Assembly: GCA_018814045.1 (NCBI GenBank)
Contig: JAHJAR010000188.1
Location: 1-50,113, forward strand
Source of the DNA: Planctomycetota bacterium
GTDB lineage: Bacteria > Planctomycetota > Phycisphaerae > UBA1845 > Fen-1342
Length of the DNA: 50,113 nucleotides
Direction: 5' to 3'
Shown here: in pieces, positions 8,022 to 16,304 of the stretch
Layout of the letters: each line of letters begins with the position of its first letter
Numbering within the stretch: position 1 is the stretch's first letter
Notes under the pieces: generated by a model
Seen by the model: only the letters and a program-made list of their open reading frames with translations
What the model was told of the DNA's origin: nothing
The model's database searches: none
Position numbers and translations under genes: made by a program

Positions 8022-9812
8022 ATGACGATAGCCAATACGATCACACCAGTGTTGAAGAAGCGGACGGGAACCTCGCCGGGCGACGCCGATTCCGGGGCAC
8101 CCGGGGATTCGACTCGCAGCCAGTCCCCTTTCCCAACGCATCCTCTGGGATCGCGGGCCCGGGTACTGCTGACCAGCGTCTTCGGGCCGTACGCCCAGGA
8201 CGACGAATACGGCAGCCGAAAGATCAACCCCATGGAGCTGTATCACAACCAGGTGACGCGGGTGCAGGGGGTTTTCTCGCTGCGGATGTTCCACCGCTCC
8301 TGGGGGCTGATGCTGATCCAGGCCAACATCGCCGCCCCGTGCACGCTGCTGGATTTCCCGGATATGGGCCGCTTCGTCGCCGAGATCACGACGAATCAGT
8401 ACGACATCGTCGGGATCAGCTCGATCATCCCGAACGTCGGGAAGGTGCGGAAGATGTGCGAACTCATCCGCGCGCACCGGCCCGCAGCTACGATCGTCGT
8501 CGGCGGGCACGTAGCGAACCTGCCGGACTTGGACGAACGGATCGACGCCGACCATATCGTGAACGGCGACGGCGTGCGCTGGATGCGCCGCTTCCTCGGC
8601 GAAGACGAAAGCCAGGCGATCTATCACCCCCGGATAACGTCTGGCATCGGCGCGCGCATCCTGGGTAAAAAGCAGTCGGACAAGCCGGGCGAAGTCGCCG
8701 CCACGCTGATCCCCTCGGTGGGCTGCCCGATGGGCTGCAACTTCTGCTCGACCTCGGCGATGTTCGGCGGCAAGGGCAAGTGCGTCCATTTCTACGAAAC
8801 CGGCGACGAGCTGTTCGAGGTCATGTGTGATCTGGAGCGGGACCTGGGGGTCAAGTCGTTCTTCGTCATGGACGAGAACTTCCTGATGCACCGCAAGCGG
8901 GCACTGCGGCTGCTGGAGTTGATGCGGGAACATGGCAAGTCGTGGGCGCTGTACGTCTTCAGCTCGGCGAACGCGCTGCGCTCGTACACGATGGAGCAGT
9001 TGGTGGGCCTCGGCATCTTCTGGGTCTGGATGGGCCTGGAGGGCAAAGACTCGCAGTACGGCAAGCTCAGTGGCACCGACACCCATGAGCTGGTTCGCAC
9101 GCTCCAGTCACATGGGATTCGCGTGCTCGGCTCGAGCATCATCGGGCTGGAAGAGCACACGCCGGAAAACATCGACGCCGCCATCGACCACGCCGTCAGC
9201 CACAACACGGACTTCCACCAGTTCATGCTCTATACGCCGATCCCCGGCACGCCGCTGTATGCCGAGCATGAGGCCGCCGGCACGCTGTTGGATCCCGGCG
9301 AACTAAGCTATGCCGACACGCACGGGCAGCACAGATTCAACTACCGGCACCCGCACATCGCGCCGGGGCAGGAGACCGAGTTTCTGCTGCGGGCCTTTCA
9401 GCGCGACTTCGAGGTAAACGGCCCCAGCCTCATTCGGCTGACGCGGACGATGCTCGAGGGCTGGCGCCGCTACAAGGACCATCCCGAACGGCGGATTCGC
9501 CAGCGGTACGCCTGGGACACGCGCGGCTTGGCGACCATGTACTCCGGGGCCCTGTGGGCGACCCGGCACTGGTACCGCGATGACCCCGCGTTATCGGCGA
9601 AGATCGTGCAGCTCCTGAAGGACATCTACCGCGAGTTCGGGTTGAAATCGCGGCTGGCGGCGTCGCTCGTGGGCCGTTACCTGCGGTCCACGATGGCCCG
9701 CGAAGCCCGCCGCCTCCGCCAAGGCTGGACCTACGAGCCGCCCACGTTTTACGAAACGAATCAAACGGTCGCGGCGGGGAGTCCGGGTCAACAGTCCGCC
9801 GCGAAGGTGTAG
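8022..9812 (+). CDS. radical SAM protein with B12-binding-like N-terminal domain
   Basis: A 596-residue enzyme of the B12-dependent radical SAM architecture. The start at ATG 8022 follows AAAGGA; an earlier ATG at 7944 is possible but adds non-conserved sequence. Residues about 40-180 resemble a cobalamin-binding Rossmann domain (YDIVGISSIIPN...IVVGGH), although I do not see the DxHxxG motif that ligates cobalt. The 4Fe-4S site is CPMGCNFC with C235, C239 and C242 (CxxxCxxC). This is followed by the family blocks FFVMDENF, GLEGKDSQYGKL and YTPIPGTPLY. Relatives act in methylation or tailoring of lipids, tetrapyrroles and natural products. The gene stands alone, so the substrate cannot be inferred. 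Confidence 0.88.
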   Translation: MTIANTITPVLKKRTGTSPGDADSGAPGDSTRSQSPFPTHPLGSRARVLLTSVFGPYAQDDEYGSRKINPMELYHNQVTRVQGVFSLRMFHRSWGLMLIQANIAAPCTLLDFPDMGRFVAEITTNQYDIVGISSIIPNVGKVRKMCELIRAHRPAATIVVGGHVANLPDLDERIDADHIVNGDGVRWMRRFLGEDESQAIYHPRITSGIGARILGKKQSDKPGEVAATLIPSVGCPMGCNFCSTSAMFGGKGKCVHFYETGDELFEVMCDLERDLGVKSFFVMDENFLMHRKRALRLLELMREHGKSWALYVFSSANALRSYTMEQLVGLGIFWVWMGLEGKDSQYGKLSGTDTHELVRTLQSHGIRVLGSSIIGLEEHTPENIDAAIDHAVSHNTDFHQFMLYTPIPGTPLYAEHEAAGTLLDPGELSYADTHGQHRFNYRHPHIAPGQETEFLLRAFQRDFEVNGPSLIRLTRTMLEGWRRYKDHPERRIRQRYAWDTRGLATMYSGALWATRHWYRDDPALSAKIVQLLKDIYREFGLKSRLAASLVGRYLRSTMAREARRLRQGWTYEPPTFYETNQTVAAGSPGQQSAAKV

Positions 9813-9844
9813 CGGCCTGATCTGCCTGCCCTGAGCGCCGGCGA

Positions 9845-10251
9845 AGGTAGCACAGCCGACGGGTCAACAGCATTCCACCATGGGACACGCTCGATGCGCC
9901 AAACGTTGCTCGCGGAGCAGTCGCACCCGACCTGAGGCGAATACCGATCCGACAATCTTCGAAGTGATTCAGGCCAAGAGCTGCTCGATCGAGGAGTTCA
10001 GCCGCTTCGGAATCACCCTTCTGCCGCAGCATAGCTTGAATATCAGCCCTTAGGCGTAATTGCTCCGGTGACGGGATGGTCCTGGCACCCCTTCGTGCTG
10101 TCGTGATTCCGACGCCAACCTTACAACCCTCAGCGGTGTTGCGAACGAAGATAAGCTGTCCGAACTCCAAGAAGAACTCCTCGCGAGATTTCGTGTCAAA
10201 TACTGCGAATGGAATATCGTTCGAAGCGGCTCCGTAAATTCGGGTTTTCAT
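9845..10251 (-). CDS. hypothetical protein, probably incomplete, atypical composition
   Basis: From ATG 10251 the frame reads MKTRIYGAASNDIPFAVFDT... and contains an ordinary-looking stretch of about 110-130 residues ending around GDSEAAELLDRAALGLNHFED. Base composition is visibly more AT-rich than the flanking genes, and codon choice is less GC-ending, which suggests recent transfer. The frame does not stop before it enters the antisense of the radical SAM gene (first stop at 9430), so the real 3' end appears to be lost; the left boundary given here is an estimate. There is no good ribosome-binding site and no recognised family. It lies beside other broken fragments and a tRNA scrap. Confidence 0.35.
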
Positions 10252-10317
10252 CCCCCGTGGGTGCGGCGCAAGCCCCGTGAGAACTCGGATTGAAACCCGC
10301 CCCCGACCGACCCCAGC

Positions 10318-10523
10318 AAGTTGAGCTTCCTGTCGGTAGATACGCGCACGCCGTACGTGGCCGACTACCCCGGCGAAGACCCTTGACATCCTTGACACAG
10401 CGGTGTCAAGGACGTAAAGGGCGGGCGGCCCGGCAAGACCGCCCACTACATGCTCCGCTGGGTCGCCACGGCTGGCGAAAAGGGACCGTGGAGCGAAACC
10501 GCCAGCGCGACGATTGGGGCGTA
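10318..10523 (+). pseudogene. broken tails of phage-associated or fibronectin-like planctomycete proteins
   Basis: Two short coding-like fragments lie in different frames. The first (about 10318-10386) reads LSFLSVDTRTPYVADYPGED. The second (about 10420-10523, ending at TAG 10521) reads GKTAHYMLRWVATAGEKG followed by PWSETASATIGA. The wording resembles the C-terminal parts of small planctomycete proteins that carry fibronectin-III-like strands. Neither has a start codon or domain of useful length, so they are remnants. The family resemblance is from memory and unverified. Confidence 0.4.
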
Positions 10524-10629
10524 GGGAACACGTCGTTCCGCAATGGGTAGCCCGGACTCGGCCGACGCAAGCTATGTTCGTGCCTTCGCCTTCGGCGTGA
10601 CACCAGGAGGACAAACACCGCTCGATATT

Positions 10630-10660
10630 CGGTGCCGGGAGATTTGAACCCCCGACGGGA
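10630..10660 (-). tRNA. tRNA 3'-end fragment (T-arm plus acceptor strand)
   Basis: Read on the minus strand, this piece contains GGGGGTTCAAATCTCCC, a complete T-stem and loop with the invariant TTCAAAT pattern, followed by GGCACC of an acceptor strand. No D-arm, anticodon arm or matching 5' acceptor strand lies in the 90 bases where they should be, so only the 3' end of a tRNA gene is present. Such fragments typically mark attachment sites where integrative elements recombined with a tRNA gene. The tRNA species cannot be determined; a Ser- or Leu-type tRNA is possible. Confidence 0.6.
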
Positions 10661-10668
10661 AGGAGGTA

Positions 10669-11310
10669 CGCGTGACAATACCCGATCCTCGCGAGATCTA
10701 CTGCAGCGCAAGTTACCCGACGGTTACCAACTGCACGATCGCTGGGAATTCGGCTCGCGACAACGGCGGCGCTGTCTACTGCTACTCTCAAAGCGAGCCG
10801 ATACTCACCAACTGCATCCTCTGAAACAACACGCCGGAGGAGATCCACGTCGCTTCCGGCAGCCCAATGGCAAGTTATTGCGACGTACAGGGCGGCTGGA
10901 CGGGCGCGGACAACATTGACGACGATCCGCTGTTTGTTGATTTAGGCGCCGGTGACTACCACCTGGCGGCGGATTCGCCCTGCGTCGACACCGGCGATCC
11001 GGCGTTTGTGCCGCAGCCGGGCGAGACGGACATGGAGGACGAATTCCACGTCTGGGACGGCGACGACAACGGCGAGGCCCGCGTCGACATAGGCGCCGAC
11101 GAGTTCGGCTCGTTCCGGTATGGCGATTTGAACTGCGACGGCATGCTCGGCGGGTTCGACATTGATCCTCTTGCGCTGGCCGTGCAGGGGCCAGCGTACT
11201 ACGACCCCGTCAACCCCGACTGCGACCACATGCTGGCCGACATCAACCGCGACGGCGTAGTCAACGGTTTCGACATCGATCCGTTCATCACGCTGCTGAG
11301 CGGCGGATAG
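10669..11310 (+). pseudogene. beta-helix/dockerin-tailed protein, 5'-truncated with in-frame TGA
   Basis: This frame encodes the end of a polymorphic-outer-membrane-type protein. It has a beta-helix unit (YPTVTNCTIAGNSARDNGG, then a second with ILTNCIL), the usual linker (DPLFVDLGAGDYHLAADSP) and two dockerin-like repeats (GDLNCDGMLGGFDIDPL, DINRDGVVNGFDIDPF). An in-frame TGA at 10822-10824 stands exactly where these repeats usually have Trp (CILW), most simply a TGG to TGA mutation. The N-terminal signal peptide and most beta-helix repeats are missing, because the frame begins just after the tRNA fragment. A 147-codon frame restarts at ATG 10867 but lacks an export signal. Confidence 0.75.
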
Positions 11311-11456
11311 ACAAGGAACGCGGGCGGTCGTAGCGCGTCATGGCCACCCGCACTTCTGCACGCTCCAGCAGTGCACTTGGGCCGCGACGATGTCGCCCTG
11401 GGCCGGATGGCGCCGGGGATGGCTGATCCACGGTGCCCGGCGGCTGATTGACGCAT

Positions 11457-12134
11457 CTATGCGATCAGTTCGCAGAAGACACTCGACTCGTCGACTTCAT
11501 GAATAAGGCGGTGCCGTCCGAGACCGGCGATGAGCGCTTCGAAACGCGCCGGGTCAACGGTCGTCGCCCGAAAACCGTCTTTGCAAACGATCACGCCCGC
11601 GCCGCTGGCACCCTCGTCAATTGCGCCCAATAAACCGGCGGCGGCCTGAAGTCGAAACCACTCCAGCCGGGCCTGCCAGAAGCGCGCGGCGTAGCTCGAC
11701 AAGAGCACCCGCCCGCCGGGACACGTCACGCGCAGCGCCTCCGCGATCAGCGCGCGCTGGTCCACCTGAAAGGCAGAGATGCCGTTCTGAATGCACAACA
11801 CGACGTCGAAGACCGCGTCGCGGAACCCGAGCGTGAGAGCGTCCATCCGCAGCAGCCAGCAATTCGCCCGCGGCCGCAGCCGCAGCCGCCGGCTGGCCAG
11901 CGCCAGGCTCGCCGCGGACGTGTCGATTCCCACCGCCCAACCGCACCGCTCGGCGAGTTGTGCGAGCACGCGCCCATATCCACACCCGAGTTCAAGGATG
12001 GTGTCGGACGGCCGGATGCGGCCGGCCACATGCTCTATCTCGGCATTCAGATATTGCCGCACGCGCGGCGGGGCAAGCTCGTAGCAGCGCTCGAGGCGTT
12101 CCGCCGCCAGTTGATCGCTGTAGTAGTTTGACAT
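11457..12134 (-). CDS. SAM-dependent methyltransferase (class I)
   Basis: A 225-residue soluble enzyme with the Rossmann methyltransferase fold. Motif I is ILELGCGYGRVL at about residues 46-57, an acidic motif II follows in VGIDTSAASLALA, and a post-motif FDVVLCIQNGISAF lies near the active-site strand. ATG 12134 was chosen because the sequence upstream (residues rich in Arg/Pro) is not protein-like. It is the last gene of a minus-strand run that begins at the sulfotransferase-like gene. The substrate is unknown. Confidence 0.8.
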   Translation of the reverse strand: MSNYYSDQLAAERLERCYELAPPRVRQYLNAEIEHVAGRIRPSDTILELGCGYGRVLAQLAERCGWAVGIDTSAASLALASRRLRLRPRANCWLLRMDALTLGFRDAVFDVVLCIQNGISAFQVDQRALIAEALRVTCPGGRVLLSSYAARFWQARLEWFRLQAAAGLLGAIDEGASGAGVIVCKDGFRATTVDPARFEALIAGLGRHRLIHEVDESSVFCELIA

Positions 12135-12218
12135 GCTCGGCGGTCTTTCTTCATACCAGCGGCACACGGGCTGGCGCGGCCCGGCCGCGCCGCGCGGGCG
12201 GTACACCGCCGCGCAGTA

Positions 12219-12737
12219 TCATGCTCTCCATTCGCCGGCGTAGTCGGTCTGGTACGGCCCGGCGTCGCGCTGCACGATCTGGAAAATGCGCTTCGCGATC
12301 TGCCGCAGGTGCAGCATGTCGTGAGCCGCCCAGGCCGCGAGCAGATCGCCGGCGTGGATCGAACCGAGTTGCGGATGCTCGTAGGCCTGCGTCCAGTCCG
12401 GCGCTGCGGGCCGGTGCAGCCAGTCGACCGAGCAACGGCGTTCCGCGACGAAACGCGCCAGCGTCTCCGCCGGGTCCGCCTCGTTGTACTTCCGCTCAAC
12501 CGCCCAGCCTTCCGGGTCGATCGGCGGCCAAGCGTCGGTCGGGTCGCGCAAGGTGCTGCCAACCCGCACGCGAAAATCGTTGACCTCTTCGTCCAGCAGA
12601 TGCCGCAAGACCTCCAGGATGGACCAGGTCCCCTCCGGCGGCTTCCAGCGCAAGTCGGCCTCCGAAACACCGTGCAGCACGGCGGGGAGCGTCGTGGCGA
12701 AACGCTCGAGCCAGTTGACCAGGTTCTGTGGACTCAT
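12219..12737 (-). CDS. DinB-like four-helix protein
   Basis: This 172-residue protein fits the DinB/YfiT-like putative metalloenzyme superfamily. It has an early WKPPEGTWSILEVLRHLLDEE segment, in which the first metal-binding His lies, and a later HDMLHLRQI that supplies the other His residues. GGGAG precedes ATG 12737. Family members act as thiol-dependent or metal-dependent transferases or hydrolases, often in stress or detoxification settings. The gene sits between the methyltransferase and TrkA-N genes on the same strand with a gap under 90 bases on each side, so operon membership is likely. Confidence 0.75.
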   Translation of the reverse strand: MSPQNLVNWLERFATTLPAVLHGVSEADLRWKPPEGTWSILEVLRHLLDEEVNDFRVRVGSTLRDPTDAWPPIDPEGWAVERKYNEADPAETLARFVAERRCSVDWLHRPAAPDWTQAYEHPQLGSIHAGDLLAAWAAHDMLHLRQIAKRIFQIVQRDAGPYQTDYAGEWRA

Positions 12738-12828
12738 GGGGCGATCTCCCGGCAACACTCAATCAGGCATACGGCACACGCTCAGCATGTGTGCGTCGCA
12801 AACCGGCCCGTCCTCCCGGCCGCACTTG

Positions 12829-13323
12829 CTAGAGCGGCGGCTCACGCTCGTCGATGCCGCCTTCTTCCGGATCGGAGGGTCCGCGAATCGACATGAAGCC
12901 CGCGATGCGGCGATAGAATTCATGCCCCACCGCCTGCTCCGCAACGATCACTTCGTCGGCACCCTTCTGGAGCGCCGCCATGCCGGACGAAGTGTAACGT
13001 GTTCCCGCGATAATGTGGATGCTGGGCTGAATTCGGCGCGCGATCTCCGTCGCGCGTATCGAGGCGGCATCGTCCGGGACGGCCAGCGCCAGGACCAGCG
13101 CCCGTTCTATTCCCGCCGCGCGCAAGACGGCCTCGTCTGAGACATCGCCATACAGGACATCGACGCCGAGAGCGCGCTGCGTTTCCGTCGTCTCCCGGTT
13201 GAGTTCAACTAACACAAACGGAACGCGCTGGCGCTGGAGATACTCGGCGATGAAACGCCCGCCGATGCCGAAGCCAGCGATGATAACGTGGTTTTCTCGC
13301 TTCGGCACGGTCACGGACAACAC
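12829..13323 (-). CDS. TrkA-N (RCK) NAD-binding protein
   Basis: A 164-residue single-domain RCK protein. The N-terminal HVIIAGFGIGGRFIAEYL contains the GxGxxG dinucleotide loop (residues 17-22). It is followed by the family's VELNRE acidic strand end, GDVSDEAVLRAAGI, and the late GADEVI.AEQ..G block. Such domains bind NAD(H) or nucleotides and gate potassium channels or transporters. Here neither a channel pore nor a TrkA-C domain is present in the same protein. The C-terminus is acidic. The partner transporter is not in the window. Confidence 0.8.
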   Translation of the reverse strand: MLSVTVPKRENHVIIAGFGIGGRFIAEYLQRQRVPFVLVELNRETTETQRALGVDVLYGDVSDEAVLRAAGIERALVLALAVPDDAASIRATEIARRIQPSIHIIAGTRYTSSGMAALQKGADEVIVAEQAVGHEFYRRIAGFMSIRGPSDPEEGGIDEREPPL

Positions 13324-13441
13324 TCGCAGAGACTGCCCGACATCGCCCCTACCACCGCTCTGCGCTGAGCGGCAGTCCCGTGTACTGTACTCTTTGCGCC
13401 GGTGCCGCGCGCTGCGGACAGCACTGGCAGCGCCGCCGTGC

Positions 13442-15001
13442 TCATCCCAGCTCCGCCAACTCGCGCACCACGTCCGCCAGGGCCGGGGCGATCTGCTCTA
13501 CTTCGTCATCGGCTAGCGCACGGCAATCGAACAACAGGGCCTCGTCCTGCACGCGGCCGATGATGGGCACGTCACGCCGTCGCAGGCCGGCCACGATGTG
13601 CTCCGCCGGCATGGACCGACAGCGCACGCGTACAACCCAGGTTGGGAACTCGAGCGTCGGCAGCGCGCCCCCCCCGGCATACGAGTGGTCCACCCGCGCC
13701 GTCACCTCCGCATCCGGCAGCAAACGCGCAATCTCGCCCCTCAGCCGCGCCGCCAGCCCGCGCAGCATCGCCGGCGTCCGCGAGAGATAGCGGTATACCG
13801 GCAGGCGGCGGTACAGTGTTTCCGGGTCGCGATATAGCCGCAAAGTGGCTTCCATTCCCGCCAGGGCCATCTTGTCCGGGCGGAGCGTGCGCATCAGCGG
13901 ATTCCCACGGAGGTGCCCAATCAGATCCGCGCGCCCGACGACCACGCCCGCCTGCGGACCGCCCAGCAGCTTATCGCCGCTGAAGAATGTCAAGTCCGCG
14001 CCCGCAGCGATGCTCTCACGCACTGAGGGCTCATCCCATCGGCCGACCGGTGGTGGGTACTCACCGGCCTGGTCATCCTCGTCCACGCGGGAACCGCGCC
14101 GTTCCGGCTCGGGCGCCCCGTCGCTCGTGACGGCTGTGATCACATCGCCCGCCTCGTTTTCGCCGACCGGCCAAGGCACGTCCTTGGCAAGCAGCCCACT
14201 GCCCAGATCGTCGAACACCAACAGATGGTGTCGATGGCCGAGTTCGACCAGTTCCGCCAGCGTGGGGCTCGCGACAAATCCCTGGATGCGGTAGTTACTC
14301 GTATGAACGTGAATCAAAGCGGCCGTGTTCTCGCCGATGGCGCGCTCGTAGTCGCGCAGGTGAGTGCGGTTGGTGGTCCCCACCTCGACCATCCGGCAGC
14401 GGGCCGCCGCCATCACCTCCGGCATGCGGTACGAACCGCCAATCTCCACCAATTGCCCGCGCGAGACGACGACTTCGCGTTCGGCCCCGAGGGTGTTCAG
14501 TACCAGGAAGGTGGCCGCGGCATTGTTGTTGACGATCAGCCCATCCTCGGCCCCGGTCAGCTCGCGCAGCAGGGTTCGCACGTGCGCCTGGCGGTCGCCG
14601 CGCCGCCCCGTCTCGATGTCGAACTCGAGCGTGGAATAGCCACCCATGACGTCGACGATGGCCGCGACTATGTCCTGGGCCAGAGGAGCCCGCCCCAGGT
14701 TGGTGTGCAACACCACGCCGGTGGCGTTGATCACGCGCCGCAGACTCGGCCGCGCCCGCTGATGCAGCATCTGCCGCACATCCAGGGCCAGCGCCGGCAC
14801 GTCCGTCACCGGCGTCTCGCCGCGGCGCAGGGCCGCCCGCCGTTCATCGAGCACCGCCCGCAGCGCGGTGATCAGCTCGGCACGCGGGAACTCGTCCAGC
14901 AGATTGCCCACCGCCGGCTGCTTCAGAAGCTGATCGACCGCAGGCAGGTTACGCAGCGCCTCCTGCAATTCTGCCCGCTCACTGTTCTGATTGTTCGCCA
15001 T
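13442..15001 (-). CDS. selA: L-seryl-tRNA(Sec) selenium transferase
   Basis: SelA is a PLP enzyme that converts Ser-tRNA(Sec) to Sec-tRNA(Sec) using selenophosphate. The 519-residue product has the family hallmarks RRVINATGVVLHTNLGRAPL, YSTLEFDIETGRRG, SNYRIQGF, FDDLGSG and the PLP-lysine motif FSGDKLLGGPQAG (K344). It is longer than typical SelA because of a ~40-residue acidic insertion (about GDVITAVTSDGAPEPERRG to AGEYPPPVGRWDEP) between the DDLGSG strand and the EPSVRESIAAGADL helix. ATG 15001 gives the family N-terminus; an extension to 15049 is less likely. selB, selD and tRNA-Sec are not in the window, so they must lie elsewhere if the pathway works. Confidence 0.92.
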   Translation of the reverse strand: MANNQNSERAELQEALRNLPAVDQLLKQPAVGNLLDEFPRAELITALRAVLDERRAALRRGETPVTDVPALALDVRQMLHQRARPSLRRVINATGVVLHTNLGRAPLAQDIVAAIVDVMGGYSTLEFDIETGRRGDRQAHVRTLLRELTGAEDGLIVNNNAAATFLVLNTLGAEREVVVSRGQLVEIGGSYRMPEVMAAARCRMVEVGTTNRTHLRDYERAIGENTAALIHVHTSNYRIQGFVASPTLAELVELGHRHHLLVFDDLGSGLLAKDVPWPVGENEAGDVITAVTSDGAPEPERRGSRVDEDDQAGEYPPPVGRWDEPSVRESIAAGADLTFFSGDKLLGGPQAGVVVGRADLIGHLRGNPLMRTLRPDKMALAGMEATLRLYRDPETLYRRLPVYRYLSRTPAMLRGLAARLRGEIARLLPDAEVTARVDHSYAGGGALPTLEFPTWVVRVRCRSMPAEHIVAGLRRRDVPIIGRVQDEALLFDCRALADDEVEQIAPALADVVRELAELG

Positions 15002-15059
15002 CCTGGCACCCGCTGACGAGTGTGCTGTGCAGGCGGTCTGGGGCAGCACCAGCGGCGGT

Positions 15060-15638
15060 TCAGCGCCGCTGCCGGTAAAGCGCTGGATCGACGACCTTGT
15101 TCATCGCCGCGCTGTCGAGGCCCCCGCCCAGGAACTCGTTGATCGCATTCACCAACGGCGCGGGTTCGCTGACCATGTCGTTATAGGTCACATAGAGAAC
15201 CTTGAAATTCGGCTGCTCAGCGAGCCAGGCATAGACCTTGTTCAGTTCCGCCGCGAAGGTCTTGAGCAATTGCGCCTGGCCGAGCGCACCGCCTTGTTTG
15301 CCACTGCGTTCAAGCATCAGGTCCTGTGAGGCGATCACCTCTTCGAGTCGGCGGCGCATGAACACGATCCGATATTCGCGATCGTGCGGCAAGTCGTACA
15401 ACAGGCGGTAGACCATCTTCACGACCTTGCCGTTGGCCGCCTCGAGCCACGAGGCATCCTGCTTGGTTCGCTTGACCGGCTCGAATTCGTAGTACCCCTT
15501 CGGGTTGTCCTCGTCGGCCTGGCGGATCTCGTCGGTCAGGGCCGGAATCCCGCCCCTGTCGATCATCTGCATCATCATGGAGGTTCCCGACCGCGGCAGG
15601 CCGGAGACGATGGTGAGGAAGTCATTTGCTGCTGGCAT
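15060..15638 (-). CDS. sulfotransferase-family protein
   Basis: A 192-residue P-loop-like protein. The N-terminus contains GLPRSGTSMMMQM (residues 13-25), the 5'-phosphosulfate-binding loop of PAPS-dependent sulfotransferases. The later IVFMRRRLEEVIASQDLML matches the 3'-phosphate-binding region. YVTYNDMVSEPAPLVNAINEFL is the usual third conserved segment. It is shorter than most family members but appears complete. ATG 15638 places the loop at the normal distance from the start. It directly precedes selA on the same strand (59-base gap). The acceptor is unknown. Confidence 0.8.
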   Translation of the reverse strand: MPAANDFLTIVSGLPRSGTSMMMQMIDRGGIPALTDEIRQADEDNPKGYYEFEPVKRTKQDASWLEAANGKVVKMVYRLLYDLPHDREYRIVFMRRRLEEVIASQDLMLERSGKQGGALGQAQLLKTFAAELNKVYAWLAEQPNFKVLYVTYNDMVSEPAPLVNAINEFLGGGLDSAAMNKVVDPALYRQRR

Positions 15639-15736
15639 GAGCTCTGTCACACTCCGCTGGTTGCAACCGCGTCCGAATAACGGCAACCCCGGCGAGACAC
15701 CACCCGGGGCCCCGACAAACCAACAGGCTAGCAGGC

Positions 15737-15765
15737 CCGGCGCGCGGCGTCAAAAGGCGCGCCGG
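15737..15765. other. GC-rich hairpin between divergent genes
   Basis: A perfect 9-bp stem, CCGGCGCGC / GCGCGCCGG, encloses an 11-base loop. It lies between the divergent starts at 15638 and 15887. It could be regulatory or merely a palindromic repeat; position does not suggest a terminator. Confidence 0.3.
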
Positions 15766-15886
15766 CAGTCGCTGCCTACCCGTCTCAGCCCCGCGTGCCA
15801 AAAGGGATGAATACTCGCCGCCCGCCAGCCGTCAACAAGGCAGACCCAACCAACGCGGGTTGGAACAGGCGGAAAAGGAGAAAGCC

Positions 15887-16183
15887 ATGAAGACGCTGCT
15901 CAATACCACGTTGATCGCTGCCAGCCTGGCCCTGCTGACCGGTTGCGATGAAGTGCAGGTCGTGCGGGGATTCATGAACCGCTACAGCGGCTACCCCGCT
16001 TACAGCGCCGTTGGTTACCGCGACAATGCCGATTGCTGCTACGGGACCACGTCCACGACCTACGTGATCGAGGAGACCTGGGAAGAGGAGTACTGGGTCG
16101 AAGACGTCTGGTACGAAGACTACGTGGTCACGGACACCTGGTACGACGACTACTACGATAACAGCGCGTACTACTGGCCTTGA
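15887..16183 (+). CDS. small lipoprotein with acidic/aromatic tail
   Basis: A 98-residue predicted lipoprotein. A strong AAGGAG at about 15876 precedes ATG 15887. The signal peptide ends in a clear lipobox (LALLTGC), so the mature protein would begin with Cys near residue 22. The C-terminal half is striking. It is made of loosely repeated W-E/Y-E/D-x-Y units (for example WEEEYWVEDVWYEDYV and WYDDYYD) and consists almost entirely of Trp, Tyr, Asp, Glu and Val. A strong hairpin follows the stop. No family is recognised; metal or surface binding is a guess. Confidence 0.75.
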   Translation: MKTLLNTTLIAASLALLTGCDEVQVVRGFMNRYSGYPAYSAVGYRDNADCCYGTTSTTYVIEETWEEEYWVEDVWYEDYVVTDTWYDDYYDNSAYYWP

Positions 16184-16215
16184 TGCCCGGCCGCGAATCG
16201 GCTTCCCGACACCGC

Positions 16216-16252
16216 GAGCCCCACGCGTCGGCTCCCCCGGCGCGTGGGGCTC
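16216..16252 (+). terminator. strong hairpin after the small lipoprotein gene
   Basis: GAGCCCCACGCG pairs perfectly with CGCGTGGGGCTC (12 bp) across a 13-base loop, 32 bases past the stop codon. It lies between convergent genes and may serve both strands. There is no pronounced T tract. Confidence 0.65.
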
Positions 16253-16304
16253 TTGCTGCCCGGGGCCCCCTGACCCACGCGCTCACAAACGCATTCCCGT
16301 TCTG

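Noticed and set aside
7890-9086. 398-codon minus-strand frame opposite the radical SAM gene
   Set aside because: His/Arg/Ala-rich with no domain; the plus strand carries clear radical SAM motifs.
10822-10824. TGA as a possible selenocysteine codon, given selA in the window
   Set aside because: The homologous residue is Trp in a structural repeat, no SECIS-like hairpin is evident, and the gene is truncated, so a nonsense mutation is simpler.
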